In this document: in pieces, positions 7,620 to 16,080 of the stretch
How positions within the stretch are numbered: the first letter of the stretch is position 1
Layout of the letters: each line of letters begins with the position of its first letter
From: Microbaculum marinum
GTDB taxonomy: Bacteria; Pseudomonadota; Alphaproteobacteria; Rhizobiales; Tepidamorphaceae
Assembly: GCF_042646165.1 (NCBI RefSeq)
Contig: NZ_JBHRTC010000022.1
Strand: one strand, 5' to 3'
Length of the DNA: 64,000 bases
Translations under genes and position numbers: made by a program
The notes under the pieces: generated by a model
The model's database searches: none
The model's input: only the letters and a program-made list of their open reading frames with translations
Told to the model about the DNA's origin: nothing

Positions 7620-8732
7620 ATGGCGGATGTGAAGATCACCGGGTTGCACAAGCGCTATTCGGGCGGAGTCCATGCGGTGCGCGGCGTCGACCTGGCGATC
7701 CCGGACGGCCAGTTCACCGTCCTGGTCGGCCCCTCGGGCTGTGGCAAGAGCACCTTGCTGCGCACGATCGCGGGGCTCGAGGAAGCCGACGAGGGAACCA
7801 TCGAGATCGGTGGCGAGGTCGTCAACGACTACCGGCCGCGCGACCGCGACGTGGCGATGGTGTTCCAGGACTACGCGCTCTATCCGCACATGGTGGTCGC
7901 CAAGAACATCGGTTTCGGCTTGCGGGCCAGGAAGCTGCCGCCCGAACAGATCAAGGCGCGGGTGGCCGAGGCCGCCGAGATGCTCGGCATCACCGGCCTG
8001 CTCGACCGCTACCCGCGCCAGCTCTCCGGCGGCCAGCGCCAGCGCGTCGCCATCGGCCGGGCGATCGTGCGCGATCCCAAGCTGTTCCTGTTCGACGAGC
8101 CGCTGTCCAATCTCGACGCCCAGCTGCGCGACGAGATGCGCACCGAGATCAAGCGGCTGCATCAGGAGATCGGCACCACGATGATCTACGTCACCCACGA
8201 CCAGATCGAGGCGATGACGCTCGCCGACCGGATCGTGCTGATGCGCGACGGCGTGATCGAGCAGCAGGGCGCGCCGCTCGAGCTCTTCGAGCGGCCGGCG
8301 ACGCGGTTCGTCGCGGGCTTCCTCGGCTCGCCGCAGATGAACTTCGTCGAGAGCAGGATCGAGCGGGCAGACGGCAGGCTGGCGCTCGTCTTCGACGAAG
8401 GCCGCAGCCTGCCGCTCGACCCGGCGCGCGCCTCGGCCTTCGAGCCCTGGGCCGGGCGTCCGGTGACGCTCGGCGTCAGGCCGGAGCACATCAGCCGTCC
8501 GGCCGACGGCACCGCCCGCAAGCCCTCCGACCAGCCGATCGACGTGCTGATCGATCTCGTTCAGCCGACCGGCACGCGGACCTATGCCGAGTTCAAGCTC
8601 AACGGCACCGAGGTCACGGTCGAGCTGCCCTCGCACACCGTCGAGAAGCCCGGCACGACGATCGAGCTGGTGGTCGACATGAGCCGGGTGATCCTGATCG
8701 ATCCCGAGACTCGGGACGTCATACCGGGATGA
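7620..8732 (+). CDS. Sugar ABC transporter ATP-binding protein (UgpC/MsmK/MalK type)
   Basis: This 370-residue cytoplasmic ATPase energises the CUT1 transporter. It shows Walker A GPSGCGKST (residues 38-46), Q-loop FQDYALYPHM, signature LSGGQRQR, Walker B LFLFDEP, D-loop and the switch His in VTHDQ. The C-terminal part (about 240-365) is the OB-fold regulatory domain of the MalK type, including GVRPEH. Length and architecture are normal. It is the fourth transporter gene in the operon and may serve only this system. Confidence 0.93.
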   Translation: MADVKITGLHKRYSGGVHAVRGVDLAIPDGQFTVLVGPSGCGKSTLLRTIAGLEEADEGTIEIGGEVVNDYRPRDRDVAMVFQDYALYPHMVVAKNIGFGLRARKLPPEQIKARVAEAAEMLGITGLLDRYPRQLSGGQRQRVAIGRAIVRDPKLFLFDEPLSNLDAQLRDEMRTEIKRLHQEIGTTMIYVTHDQIEAMTLADRIVLMRDGVIEQQGAPLELFERPATRFVAGFLGSPQMNFVESRIERADGRLALVFDEGRSLPLDPARASAFEPWAGRPVTLGVRPEHISRPADGTARKPSDQPIDVLIDLVQPTGTRTYAEFKLNGTEVTVELPSHTVEKPGTTIELVVDMSRVILIDPETRDVIPG

Positions 8733-8831
8733 AGACTGGAACCGGCCGCCGAGCGGCACGCCGCCGGCCCGCGGCCCGGACGCAGCGCGGCGAATTCCGG
8801 GGCCGGTTCTGACGGACACAAGGAGGCGACC

Positions 8832-10799
8832 ATGAGCCCGTCACGCGCCATCAGGCTGTTCGGCACCGAGGAGCCGGTCGTGCAGCCGACCGTCCTCACC
8901 GCCGGCCCGCTGCAGGCGAGCCTCGACGCGGGCAACCTGCGCTACATCCGGGTCGGCGGCGCCGAGGCGCTGCGGGCGATCGCCTTCCTGTCGCGCGACC
9001 GCAACTGGGCGACCTACAATCCCGAGATCTCCAACCTCCGGATCGATCAGCGCGAGGACGGCTTCACCGTCACCTACGACGCCGTCTGCAAGGACAGCGC
9101 CCAGGCCTTCCGCTACGCCGCCCGGATCGAGGGCAGCGCCGACGGAAGCCTGTCCTTCGAGGCCGAGGGCGAGGCGCTGACCGACTTCGTCACCAACCGC
9201 ACCGGCTTCGTGGTGCTGCACGCGCTCGACGGCGTCGTCGGCAATCCGGTCACGGTGGAGCACACCAACGGCAGGGTCGAGGAGAGCGCTTTCCCCGAGC
9301 GGATCGACCCGGCCTGCCCGTTCCAGGACATCCGCTCGCTGACCCACGAGTTCGCGCCCGGCCTGAGGGTCACCTGCCGGATGGAGGGCGACGCCTTCGA
9401 GATGGAGGACCATCGCAACTGGATGGACGCCTCCTACAAGACCTATGTCCGCCCGCTGGCGCTGCCCTGGCCCTACACGATCGCGAAGGGCGAGAGATCG
9501 CCCCAGCGGGTGACGATGACGCTCCAGGGCACGCCGCCGTCGACGCAGGGCGGCGCCGACGATGCCGTGACGGTATCGGTCGGAGGCCCCGCCGGCCATG
9601 CGATGCCGCGCCTCGGACTTGCCGTGCCGGCCGAGCATGTCGAGGCCGCGCTGGAAAATGCCGGCCTGCTGAAGGCGGCGGGCCCCTCCTTCCTCGTCTG
9701 CCACTTCGACCAGCGCGCGGGCCACGGCGCGGCGACCATGCAGGCCTATGGCAGGCTCGGCGAGGCGGTCGGCACCGAACTGGTGCTCGAAGCCGTCGTC
9801 CCCTGCGTCGATGGCGACGGCAATCCGACGGCCGACCACGCTGTCCTGAAGCGCGACATCGCCTTCATCCGCGAGGCGGCGTCCGGTGTCGACTTCGCCC
9901 GCGTCGCGGTCTCGCCGGCGAGCGACCTGAAGAGCACCTTGCCCGGCTCCGTCTTCCCGCCCGCGCCGGACTGGGCGGAGCTGTTCGCGGCCGCCCGCGC
10001 GGCCTTTCCCGACGCTGAGATCGGCGGCGGCATGTTCAGCTACTTCACCGAACTGAACCGCAAGCGTCCGCCGGCCGACGTGCTCGATTTTATCTGCCAC
10101 ACCGGCTGCCCGATCGTCCACGCCGGCGACGATGTCTCCGTCACCGAGACGCTGCAGGCGCTGCCCTCGATCTTCGGGTCGGTGCGCGCCTTCGGCGGCG
10201 GCAAGCCCTACTGGATCTTCCCGACCGCGATCTCGATGCGGGCCAATCCCTATGGCGCCGCACCCGTCGAGAACCCGGACAACCTGCGCCAGGCGATGAG
10301 CCGGGTCGACCCGCGCGAGCGCGGCCTGCTGGGCGCCGCCTGGTATGCCGGGTATCTGGCGCACGCGGCGCGCGCCGGCGTCGACGCCGTGACGCTCGGC
10401 GCTGTCGCCGGCCCCTCCGGGATCGTCCGCACCAGGCAGGATCACGCCCAGCCCTGGTTCGACGATGCCGCGCCGCAGGTCATGCCGCCCTATGCCGTGC
10501 TGGCCGGCCACATGGCCCTGCACGGCGCCGATGTCCTCGTCACCGGGATCGGCGGCAGCGGCGTCCAGTCGCTCGCGGTGCGGAGGGACGGCGAGACGAC
10601 CCTCTGGCTGACCAATCTCACCGGCGAGGAGCAGACGGTCCGCGTCGAGGGCATCTCCGGCGACGCGACTGCGCGCATCCTCGACGAGACCGGCTTCGAG
10701 GCGGCCTGCCGCGATCCCGCCGGGATCCCCGCCACCCGCGTCGATCTGAGCAATCTCAGGCTGAGGCCCTATTCGGTTGCCCAGGTAGCGATCGCCTGA
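8832..10799 (+). CDS. Large D-apionate lactonase-like protein
   Basis: This is a 655-residue protein without a signal peptide, hence cytoplasmic. Its sequence pattern (N-terminal beta-rich domain with NLRYIRVGG and NPEISNL; central region with alternating short strands and helices resembling a TIM barrel; C-terminal beta domain with QSLAVRRDGETTLWLTNL) matches what I recall of the D-apionate lactonase (ApnL) family. Those enzymes open D-apionolactone to D-apionate. It follows the ABC ATPase by 99 bp in the same direction and has AGGAGG before the ATG. The remaining known D-apionate genes (oxidoisomerase, Oia enzymes) are not seen nearby, so another lactone could be the substrate. Confidence 0.6.
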   Translation: MSPSRAIRLFGTEEPVVQPTVLTAGPLQASLDAGNLRYIRVGGAEALRAIAFLSRDRNWATYNPEISNLRIDQREDGFTVTYDAVCKDSAQAFRYAARIEGSADGSLSFEAEGEALTDFVTNRTGFVVLHALDGVVGNPVTVEHTNGRVEESAFPERIDPACPFQDIRSLTHEFAPGLRVTCRMEGDAFEMEDHRNWMDASYKTYVRPLALPWPYTIAKGERSPQRVTMTLQGTPPSTQGGADDAVTVSVGGPAGHAMPRLGLAVPAEHVEAALENAGLLKAAGPSFLVCHFDQRAGHGAATMQAYGRLGEAVGTELVLEAVVPCVDGDGNPTADHAVLKRDIAFIREAASGVDFARVAVSPASDLKSTLPGSVFPPAPDWAELFAAARAAFPDAEIGGGMFSYFTELNRKRPPADVLDFICHTGCPIVHAGDDVSVTETLQALPSIFGSVRAFGGGKPYWIFPTAISMRANPYGAAPVENPDNLRQAMSRVDPRERGLLGAAWYAGYLAHAARAGVDAVTLGAVAGPSGIVRTRQDHAQPWFDDAAPQVMPPYAVLAGHMALHGADVLVTGIGGSGVQSLAVRRDGETTLWLTNLTGEEQTVRVEGISGDATARILDETGFEAACRDPAGIPATRVDLSNLRLRPYSVAQVAIA

Positions 10800-10818
10800 A
10801 AGGCGCCCCGGTCGGCCC

Positions 10819-11577
10819 TCAGCAGGAGCCGCAAGGCGGATCGGCCAGCGCGGTGTCGACCCGGCCGGCGCCCGGCCGGCGGGACACCGGCGGCCGGTCC
10901 TCGATCTCGCGCAGCAGCTTGCGGCGGAAGGCATCCGCGAAATCGTCGTAGTCCGACGCCGCCATGACGAACGCCCCCTGCCCGACCAGCACCTCGCGGC
11001 GGTAGTAGTCGTCCAGATCCGGCACATCGTTCAGGATGGCGAGGCCGTTGACGGTGATGCCGCGGCCGATCGCCATGCCCCGCGCGTCCGGCAGGGTCAG
11101 CACGTTCTCGCGCGGCGGCGTCTCGATGCCGTCGCCGGAGACGTCGACGACCCGGCGGATTCCGTCGATGCCGTTGCGCTCCATCAGCCGGATCGCCTCG
11201 GCGATGCCGGAGCCGAGGCCGGTTCCGCCGCTGATGCGCCGGTAGAAGCTCTCGATGTGGACCGCGAAGGCCTCGGCGCTTGCCGCGTCGTCGACCACGA
11301 ACCACGGGCCCGGCTGCTTGCGCAGGGTGGCGTCCGCCCAGACGATGGCCGCGACCGCGATCCGGCCGACCGGCCCGGCGGCGATCGCCGACTGCACCTC
11401 CGGGTCGCGCACGGCGCTGGCGATGCCGCCGACCTGCAGCGCGAACTCGTTCGGATCGACGCTGGCCGAGGCGTCGATGGCGAGCACCAGTTCCAGGTCG
11501 ACCCTCGTTTCGGCGCCCGCCGGCAGGGCGCCGATCGCCAGCGCCGCAACCCACACTCCGATGCCCTTGGTCCTCAT
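10819..11577 (-). CDS. DUF1194 secreted vWA-like protein
   Basis: This 252-residue protein starts with a signal peptide (MRTKGIGVWVAALAIGALPAGA). The mature domain begins with VDLELVLAIDASASVD, a MIDAS-like DxSxS metal site as in von Willebrand A domains. Further family marks are GGTGLGSGIAEAI and VVDVSGDGIE. The pattern matches DUF1194, an alphaproteobacterial periplasmic family of unknown role. The gene is convergent with the lactonase-like gene (19 bp apart) and divergent from the PLP enzyme gene. The C-terminus ends in a cysteine-rich ADPPCGSC. Confidence 0.8.
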   Translation of the reverse strand: MRTKGIGVWVAALAIGALPAGAETRVDLELVLAIDASASVDPNEFALQVGGIASAVRDPEVQSAIAAGPVGRIAVAAIVWADATLRKQPGPWFVVDDAASAEAFAVHIESFYRRISGGTGLGSGIAEAIRLMERNGIDGIRRVVDVSGDGIETPPRENVLTLPDARGMAIGRGITVNGLAILNDVPDLDDYYRREVLVGQGAFVMAASDYDDFADAFRRKLLREIEDRPPVSRRPGAGRVDTALADPPCGSC

Positions 11578-11706
11578 TGCCGGCCAAATCTCGCACGGCC
11601 CGCCGCAAGTGACCACCGCGCAGCGGCGATTGCCCGGCGCTGACCTCTTGACCGGCGCACCGAGTTGCGGTCGGTTCCACCACTCATTGGAAAGGGCGGA
11701 CGCGCC

Positions 11707-12855
11707 ATGTCGGCAGGAAAGAACACTCTCGATCCCGAAACCCTCGTCGCGCAGGCGCTCGGGCGGGTCGACGGGGAAACCGGTGCCGTGGTGCCGCCGA
11801 TGCACAGCGCCACCACGTTTGCCCGCGGCGACGACTACGCGCTGATCGGCAGCCATATCTACAGCCGCGACAGCGCGCCAACCGTCGCCCACGCCGAGGA
11901 GATCGTCGCCGCGCTCGACGGCGGCGGCGGGGCGCGGCTGTTCGGCTCCGGACTTGCCGCCATCGCCGCGCTGCTGGAAACGCTTGAGCCGGATGCCCAC
12001 GTCCTGGCGCCGCAGGTGATGTACTACGCCGCTCAGGACTGGATGCGCAGGCTGGCCGCCCGCGGCCGGATTTCGCTGGACCTCTACGACCAGACCCGGC
12101 CGGAGACCCTGGAACCGCTCCTGCAGCCGGGCCGCACGAAGCTGGTGTGGATCGAAACGCCGGCCAACCCGACCTGGGACGTCGTCGACATCGCCGCCAC
12201 GGCAGCCCTGGCGCGATCGGCCGGCGCGCTGCTCGGCGTCGACTCGACCTGCGCGCCGCCACCGACCACCCGGCCGCTCGAACTCGGCGCCGACATCGTC
12301 TTCCACTCGGCGACGAAGTACCTGAACGGCCATTCCGACCTGACCGCCGGCGTGCTGGTTGCCTCCGGCGACGCCCGCCTCAGCGATATCCATGCCGTCC
12401 GCAACCTGACCGGCGGCGTGCTCGGCGGCTTCGAGGCGTGGCTGCTGATCCGCGGCATGCGCACCCTGTTCGTGCGCTTCGCCCGACAGTCGGAGACCGC
12501 GCTTTCGATCGCGCGCCACTTCGAGGCCCACCCGCGCGTCAGCCGGGTGCTCTATCCGGGCCTCGAGAGCCATCCGGGCCATGCCGTGGCACGGTCCCAG
12601 ATGACCGGCGGCTTCGGCGGCATGCTGTCGATCCTCGTCGACGGCAGCCTCGAGGACGCCAGGAGGGTCGCCACCGCCACCAGGGTATTCGTGCCGGCGA
12701 CGTCGCTCGGCGGCGTCGAAAGCCTGATCGAACACCGCCGCTCCGTCGAGAGCCCGACAAGCACGGTGCCCGACACGCTGCTGCGCCTGTCGGTCGGCCT
12801 GGAATCCGCGGACGACCTCATCGCCGACCTGGAGCAGGCGCTGTCGGCGGCATGA
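11707..12855 (+). CDS. PLP-dependent enzyme of the cystathionine gamma-synthase/beta-lyase family
   Basis: This 382-residue fold-type-I enzyme belongs to the Cys/Met metabolism PLP family (cystathionine beta-lyase, gamma-synthase, methionine gamma-lyase). The Schiff-base lysine is Lys204 in HSATKYLNGHSD. Other family marks are IETPANPTWDVVDI (about 149-162) and GVDSTCAPP, where the usual aspartate binds the pyridine nitrogen. The typical NT.A(T/S)P motif is varied to DSTCAPP, so the reaction cannot be fixed. The ATG at 11707 is preceded by AAAGGG. It is followed after 33 bp by the DksA-like gene. Confidence 0.85.
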   Translation: MSAGKNTLDPETLVAQALGRVDGETGAVVPPMHSATTFARGDDYALIGSHIYSRDSAPTVAHAEEIVAALDGGGGARLFGSGLAAIAALLETLEPDAHVLAPQVMYYAAQDWMRRLAARGRISLDLYDQTRPETLEPLLQPGRTKLVWIETPANPTWDVVDIAATAALARSAGALLGVDSTCAPPPTTRPLELGADIVFHSATKYLNGHSDLTAGVLVASGDARLSDIHAVRNLTGGVLGGFEAWLLIRGMRTLFVRFARQSETALSIARHFEAHPRVSRVLYPGLESHPGHAVARSQMTGGFGGMLSILVDGSLEDARRVATATRVFVPATSLGGVESLIEHRRSVESPTSTVPDTLLRLSVGLESADDLIADLEQALSAA

Positions 12856-12888
12856 GGGACCGCTGACATTACGTGTTAAGGTTGTCCG

Positions 12889-13230
12889 ATGACGACGTTG
12901 GACATCGAGGAGATCCGCCGGCGGCTGCAGGCCGAACTCGCCGAAATCGAAGCCCTGAGCGAGGCGAGCGCGGGGTCGCGCGGCACCGTCACGCTCGACC
13001 AGCAGAGCGTCGGCCGGCTGTCGCGGATGGACGCCTTGCAGGGCCAGGCGATGGCGAAAGCCTCGGAGCAGCGGCGCCGCGGCCGGATCTCGCTGATCAA
13101 GGCCGCACTGCAGAGGATCGACGAAGGCGGCTACGGCGTCTGCGAGGACTGCGGCGACGACATTCCCCCCGGCCGACTCGACATCGACCCGACGGTCCGG
13201 CTCTGCGTCGGCTGCGCGGCCGGCCGCTGA
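12889..13230 (+). CDS. TraR/DksA-family zinc-finger protein
   Basis: This small protein of 113 residues has an N-terminal helical region likely forming a coiled coil (residues 5-75) and a C-terminal C4 zinc finger with Cys85, Cys88, Cys106 and Cys109 (CEDCGDDIPPGR...RLCVGC). This is the layout of short DksA/TraR proteins, which insert into the RNA polymerase secondary channel or act as general regulators. It has no long coiled coil with an acidic DxxDxA tip as in full DksA, so its effect on transcription is not certain. AAGG precedes the ATG. Confidence 0.82.
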   Translation: MTTLDIEEIRRRLQAELAEIEALSEASAGSRGTVTLDQQSVGRLSRMDALQGQAMAKASEQRRRGRISLIKAALQRIDEGGYGVCEDCGDDIPPGRLDIDPTVRLCVGCAAGR

Positions 13231-13238
13231 AACGCAAG

Positions 13239-13266
13239 GCGCCGCCGCCGATCCCGGCAGCGGCGC
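13239..13266. terminator. Hairpin between convergent DksA-like and peroxiredoxin genes
   Basis: GCGCCGC (13239-13245) pairs with GCGGCGC (13260-13266). On the minus strand it is followed by TTGCGTTT, a weak T-rich tail, so it could end the peroxiredoxin transcript; on the plus strand there is no T-run. Confidence 0.35.
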
Positions 13267-13288
13267 TTCGATCGTTGGCGTCCGCGCC

Positions 13289-13948
13289 TCAGTTCGGGCT
13301 CGGAACGATGCGGATGTAGGGCTTGGGTTCCTTCCAGCCGTCCGGGTACTTCTTCTTGGCGTCCTCGTTGGAGACCGAACCGGCGATGATCACGTCCTCG
13401 CCCTGCTTCCAGTTCGCCGGCGTCGCCACCTTGTGGTTTGCCGTCAGTTGCAGGGAATCGACGAGACGCAGCACCTCGTCGAAGTTGCGGCCGGTGGTCA
13501 TCGGATAGGCGATCATCGCCTTGATCACCTTGTCCGGCCCGATGATCATCACGTTGCGCACGGTCTGGTTGTCGGCCGGCGTGCGGCCCTGCGAGGTGTC
13601 GCCGGCGCTGGCGGGCAGCATGCCGTAGAGCTTGGCGACCTTGAGGTCCGGGTCGCCGACCATCGGATAGGTCACGGCGTGACCGGTCACGTCGCGGATG
13701 TCGTCGAGCCAGCGCCTGTGATCGTCGACGGGATCGATCGACAGGCCGATGATCTTCACGTCGCGCGAGTCGAACTGCGGCTTCAGGCCCGCCATCGTGC
13801 CCAGTTCCGTCGTGCACACCGGGGTGAAGTCCTTGGGATGCGAGAACAGCACGCACCAGGAATTGCCGATCCACTCGTGAAAGCTGATCGGCCCTTCGGT
13901 GGTGTCGGCCTCGAAGTCAGGGGCCACGTCGCCAATTTTCAGTGTCAT
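13289..13948 (-). CDS. 1-Cys peroxiredoxin (Prx6-type)
   Basis: This 219-residue cytoplasmic thiol peroxidase reduces peroxides. The peroxidatic cysteine is Cys45 in DFTPVCTTE. There is no resolving-cysteine motif near the C-terminus, which, together with the long C-terminal extension (DGWKEPKPYIR), places it in the Prx6 (1-Cys) group. The ATG at 13948 is preceded by GAGGAG on the minus strand. It is monocistronic by layout, facing the DksA-like gene and 180 bp from the dehydratase gene. Confidence 0.93.
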   Translation of the reverse strand: MTLKIGDVAPDFEADTTEGPISFHEWIGNSWCVLFSHPKDFTPVCTTELGTMAGLKPQFDSRDVKIIGLSIDPVDDHRRWLDDIRDVTGHAVTYPMVGDPDLKVAKLYGMLPASAGDTSQGRTPADNQTVRNVMIIGPDKVIKAMIAYPMTTGRNFDEVLRLVDSLQLTANHKVATPANWKQGEDVIIAGSVSNEDAKKKYPDGWKEPKPYIRIVPSPN

Positions 13949-14128
13949 GTCGCTCTCCTCGTTCGTTGGAAGCACTCAGTCGCTTCGGCGGCAGTGAACA
14001 CGGCAATTGGTTCACCTCGACGCCGGTAGCGTTTCAGTCGGATTTCACCCCCCGCCCCCCGGTCCCGGGCGGCTGCATCATAACGCAAGTCGGGGATCTG
14101 GTGGGAGACTCCCGATTGCCGGGCCCGC

Positions 14129-15055
14129 TCAGGAGCGTCCCCAGCGCAGCGCGATGACGTCGAGGCCGCGGGCGAGTTCGAGGAGCCCCCGCTTCGTCTC
14201 CGGGTGCAACGGCTCGAGCGGATGGCGCACCGCATCGCTGCGGATCACGCCGCCTTCCTTCATCACGGTCTTGGCCGCCCGCAGCCCGCACTGCCGGTTC
14301 TCGAAGTTGATCAGCGGCAGGATGCGCGCGTATTGCGCGGCGGCCTCCTCGCGCCGTCCGGCGGCATGGCTTTCTATCACCGGCCTGATCAGTTCGGGCA
14401 GCAGCGCGCTCGACATCGAGCCGGTCGCCCCCGCGTCGAGGTCCGCCATCAGGGTGATCGCCTCCTCGCCGTCGAACGGTCCCTCGACCTCCGGTATGCC
14501 CGCCTCGACCAGCTTGCGCAGCTTGCCCGCGGCTCCCGGCGTCTCGATCTTGAAGTAGCGCACCGCCGGGATCTCCCGGGCCATGCGCAGCAGGAACGGC
14601 ACCGACAGGCTGACGCCGCTCAACGGCGCGTCCTGGATCATGATCGGGATGCCGATCTTTTCCGAGATCCCGGCGAAGTGCTCGTAGGTGCCGGTCTCGT
14701 CGGCGCGCAGCAGGGCGCCGTGATAGGGCGGCATCATCATGATCATGCTGGCGCCGGCGGCTTCCGCCGCGGCCGCCCGCTCGGCGGCGATGCGGGTCGA
14801 GTAGTGGCTGCAGGTGACGATCACCGGGACGCGGCCGGCGACGTGGTCGAGGCACACCGTCTGCAGCGTCGCGCGCTCCTCGTCCGACAGCAGGAACTGC
14901 TCGGAGAAGTTGGCCAGGATGCAGATCCCGTCGACCCCCTGGTCGACCATGCAGTCCATCACCCGCCGCTGGCCGTCGAGATCCAGGTCGCCATTGTCCT
15001 GGAACACGGTCGGGGCGACGGGCCAGACGCCCTTGTAGGGACGGGTCGCGGGCAT
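14129..15055 (-). CDS. DapA/NAL-superfamily dehydratase or aldolase, probably 2-keto-3-deoxy-L-arabonate dehydratase
   Basis: This 308-residue TIM-barrel Schiff-base enzyme has its lysine at Lys169 (RYFKIETP). Sequence blocks such as ICILANFSEQF, MMMPPYHG and the closing LDVIALRWGR resemble the L-2-keto-3-deoxyarabonate dehydratase of Azospirillum, which converts that sugar acid to 2-oxoglutarate semialdehyde. In place of the usual tyrosine-bearing YNxP strand of DapA it has IMIQDAP, so the ordinary DapA function is unlikely. A very good AGGAGG precedes the ATG. It stands alone, divergent from the PPOX-like gene. Confidence 0.75.
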   Translation of the reverse strand: MPATRPYKGVWPVAPTVFQDNGDLDLDGQRRVMDCMVDQGVDGICILANFSEQFLLSDEERATLQTVCLDHVAGRVPVIVTCSHYSTRIAAERAAAAEAAGASMIMMMPPYHGALLRADETGTYEHFAGISEKIGIPIMIQDAPLSGVSLSVPFLLRMAREIPAVRYFKIETPGAAGKLRKLVEAGIPEVEGPFDGEEAITLMADLDAGATGSMSSALLPELIRPVIESHAAGRREEAAAQYARILPLINFENRQCGLRAAKTVMKEGGVIRSDAVRHPLEPLHPETKRGLLELARGLDVIALRWGRS

Positions 15056-15261
15056 TGTGTCCTCCTTTGGCGCTGCGGTTCTTCTGGACCGGACGGTCGG
15101 ACGACGCAGCTTCGACGTCGATTTCTATTGTCGGCGGCAGGGCGAGACAAGCAGCCGGCCCGGCAAAGCAGCTTCGACGTGCCGATCCGTCTTGCCGATC
15201 GGGGCCCGACCTGCCATCACGCGGCAGTCACGGACGCCACCGCCGCAACACGGGAACCGCC

Positions 15262-15873
15262 ATGTCCACGATCACCACCGTTCAGGAGCTCGAAGCCGTC
15301 TACGGCACGCCCGGCGAGACCTCGCTGGTCAAGGAGGTCGACCGCATCACGCCGCAGTACCGCGCCTTCATCGAGGCCTCGCCCTTCGTTGCGCTGGCGA
15401 CGAGCGGCCCGGAGGGCCTCGACTGCTCGCCGCGCGGCGACCTGCCCGGCTTCGTGCGCATCGAGGACGACAGGACGCTTGCGATGCCCGACCGGCGCGG
15501 CAACAACCGCATCGATTCGCTGCGCAACATCGTCCGCGACCCGCGCGCCGCCCTGCTCTTCCTGATTCCGGGCTCGGGCAACACCTTGCGGGTCAACGGG
15601 CAGGCCCGCGTCTCGCTCGACCCCGCCCTGCTCGCCTCCTTCGCCGTAGACGGCAAGCCGCCGCGCAGCGTCATCGTCTTCGAGGTGGCCTCCGTCTACT
15701 TCCAGTGCGCCCGCGCGATCGTCCGCTCCGACCTCTGGAACCCGGCCCGTCACGTCGACCCGAAATCGCTGCCCTCGGCCGGCGAGATCCTCGCGACCCT
15801 CAGCCAGGACCGCGTCGGCGGCCCCGACTACGACCGCGAATGGCCCGAACGCGCCCGCGCGTCGCTGTGGTAG
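15262..15873 (+). CDS. Pyridoxamine 5'-phosphate oxidase-family FMN-binding protein
   Basis: This 203-residue split-barrel flavoprotein is of the PPOX class (the subgroup typified by the Deinococcus FMN-binding DR_2397 protein). Visible features are the initial strand FVALATSGPEGLDCSPRGD, then MPDRRGNNRIDSLRNI and the ALLFLIPGSGNTLRVNG block that forms the flavin pocket. Members bind FMN or F420 and reduce varied substrates, and some are only flavin carriers; the reaction here is unknown. I use the ATG at 15262, although the frame stays open further upstream. Confidence 0.82.
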   Translation: MSTITTVQELEAVYGTPGETSLVKEVDRITPQYRAFIEASPFVALATSGPEGLDCSPRGDLPGFVRIEDDRTLAMPDRRGNNRIDSLRNIVRDPRAALLFLIPGSGNTLRVNGQARVSLDPALLASFAVDGKPPRSVIVFEVASVYFQCARAIVRSDLWNPARHVDPKSLPSAGEILATLSQDRVGGPDYDREWPERARASLW

Positions 15874-15923
15874 GCCTCGCCGGTCTTTCAGGGAACTGAA
15901 GACGTTGCAGCCGCCGCCCCGGG

Positions 15924-16020
15924 CCCCGGCTCAAGGCCGGGGCGTCGGCTGCGGTGCAGGCGGCCGTAGTGCCCCACGTCTGCCCCAAGCACGGTCTACA
16001 TCCCGGGCCTGACCCGGGAT
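15924..16020. repeat. Two small palindromic elements in the intergenic space
   Basis: CCCCGGC-TCAAG-GCCGGGG lies at 15924-15942 and ATCCCGGG-CCTGA-CCCGGGAT at 16000-16020. Both are perfect hairpins of a kind scattered in alphaproteobacterial intergenic regions. The second has the same ATCCCGG/CCGGGAT arms as the larger repeat array at 18.6-19.1 kb. No gene is seen in 15874-16080. Confidence 0.6.
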
Positions 16021-16080
16021 CCAGAAGCGGCAGGGCAAGGCCGCCCCGGATCCGCCCCTGAACCCTCCACACCCTCCGCC

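Noticed and set aside
8841..11027. A 728-codon open frame on the minus strand opposite the lactonase-like gene
   Set aside because: Low-complexity composition, no ribosome site, and the plus-strand protein has family-like sequence throughout.
15106..15180. 13-bp direct repeat gcagcttcgacgt at 15106-15118 and 15168-15180
   Set aside because: Only two copies with no link to a promoter box; most likely chance or a minor slippage event.
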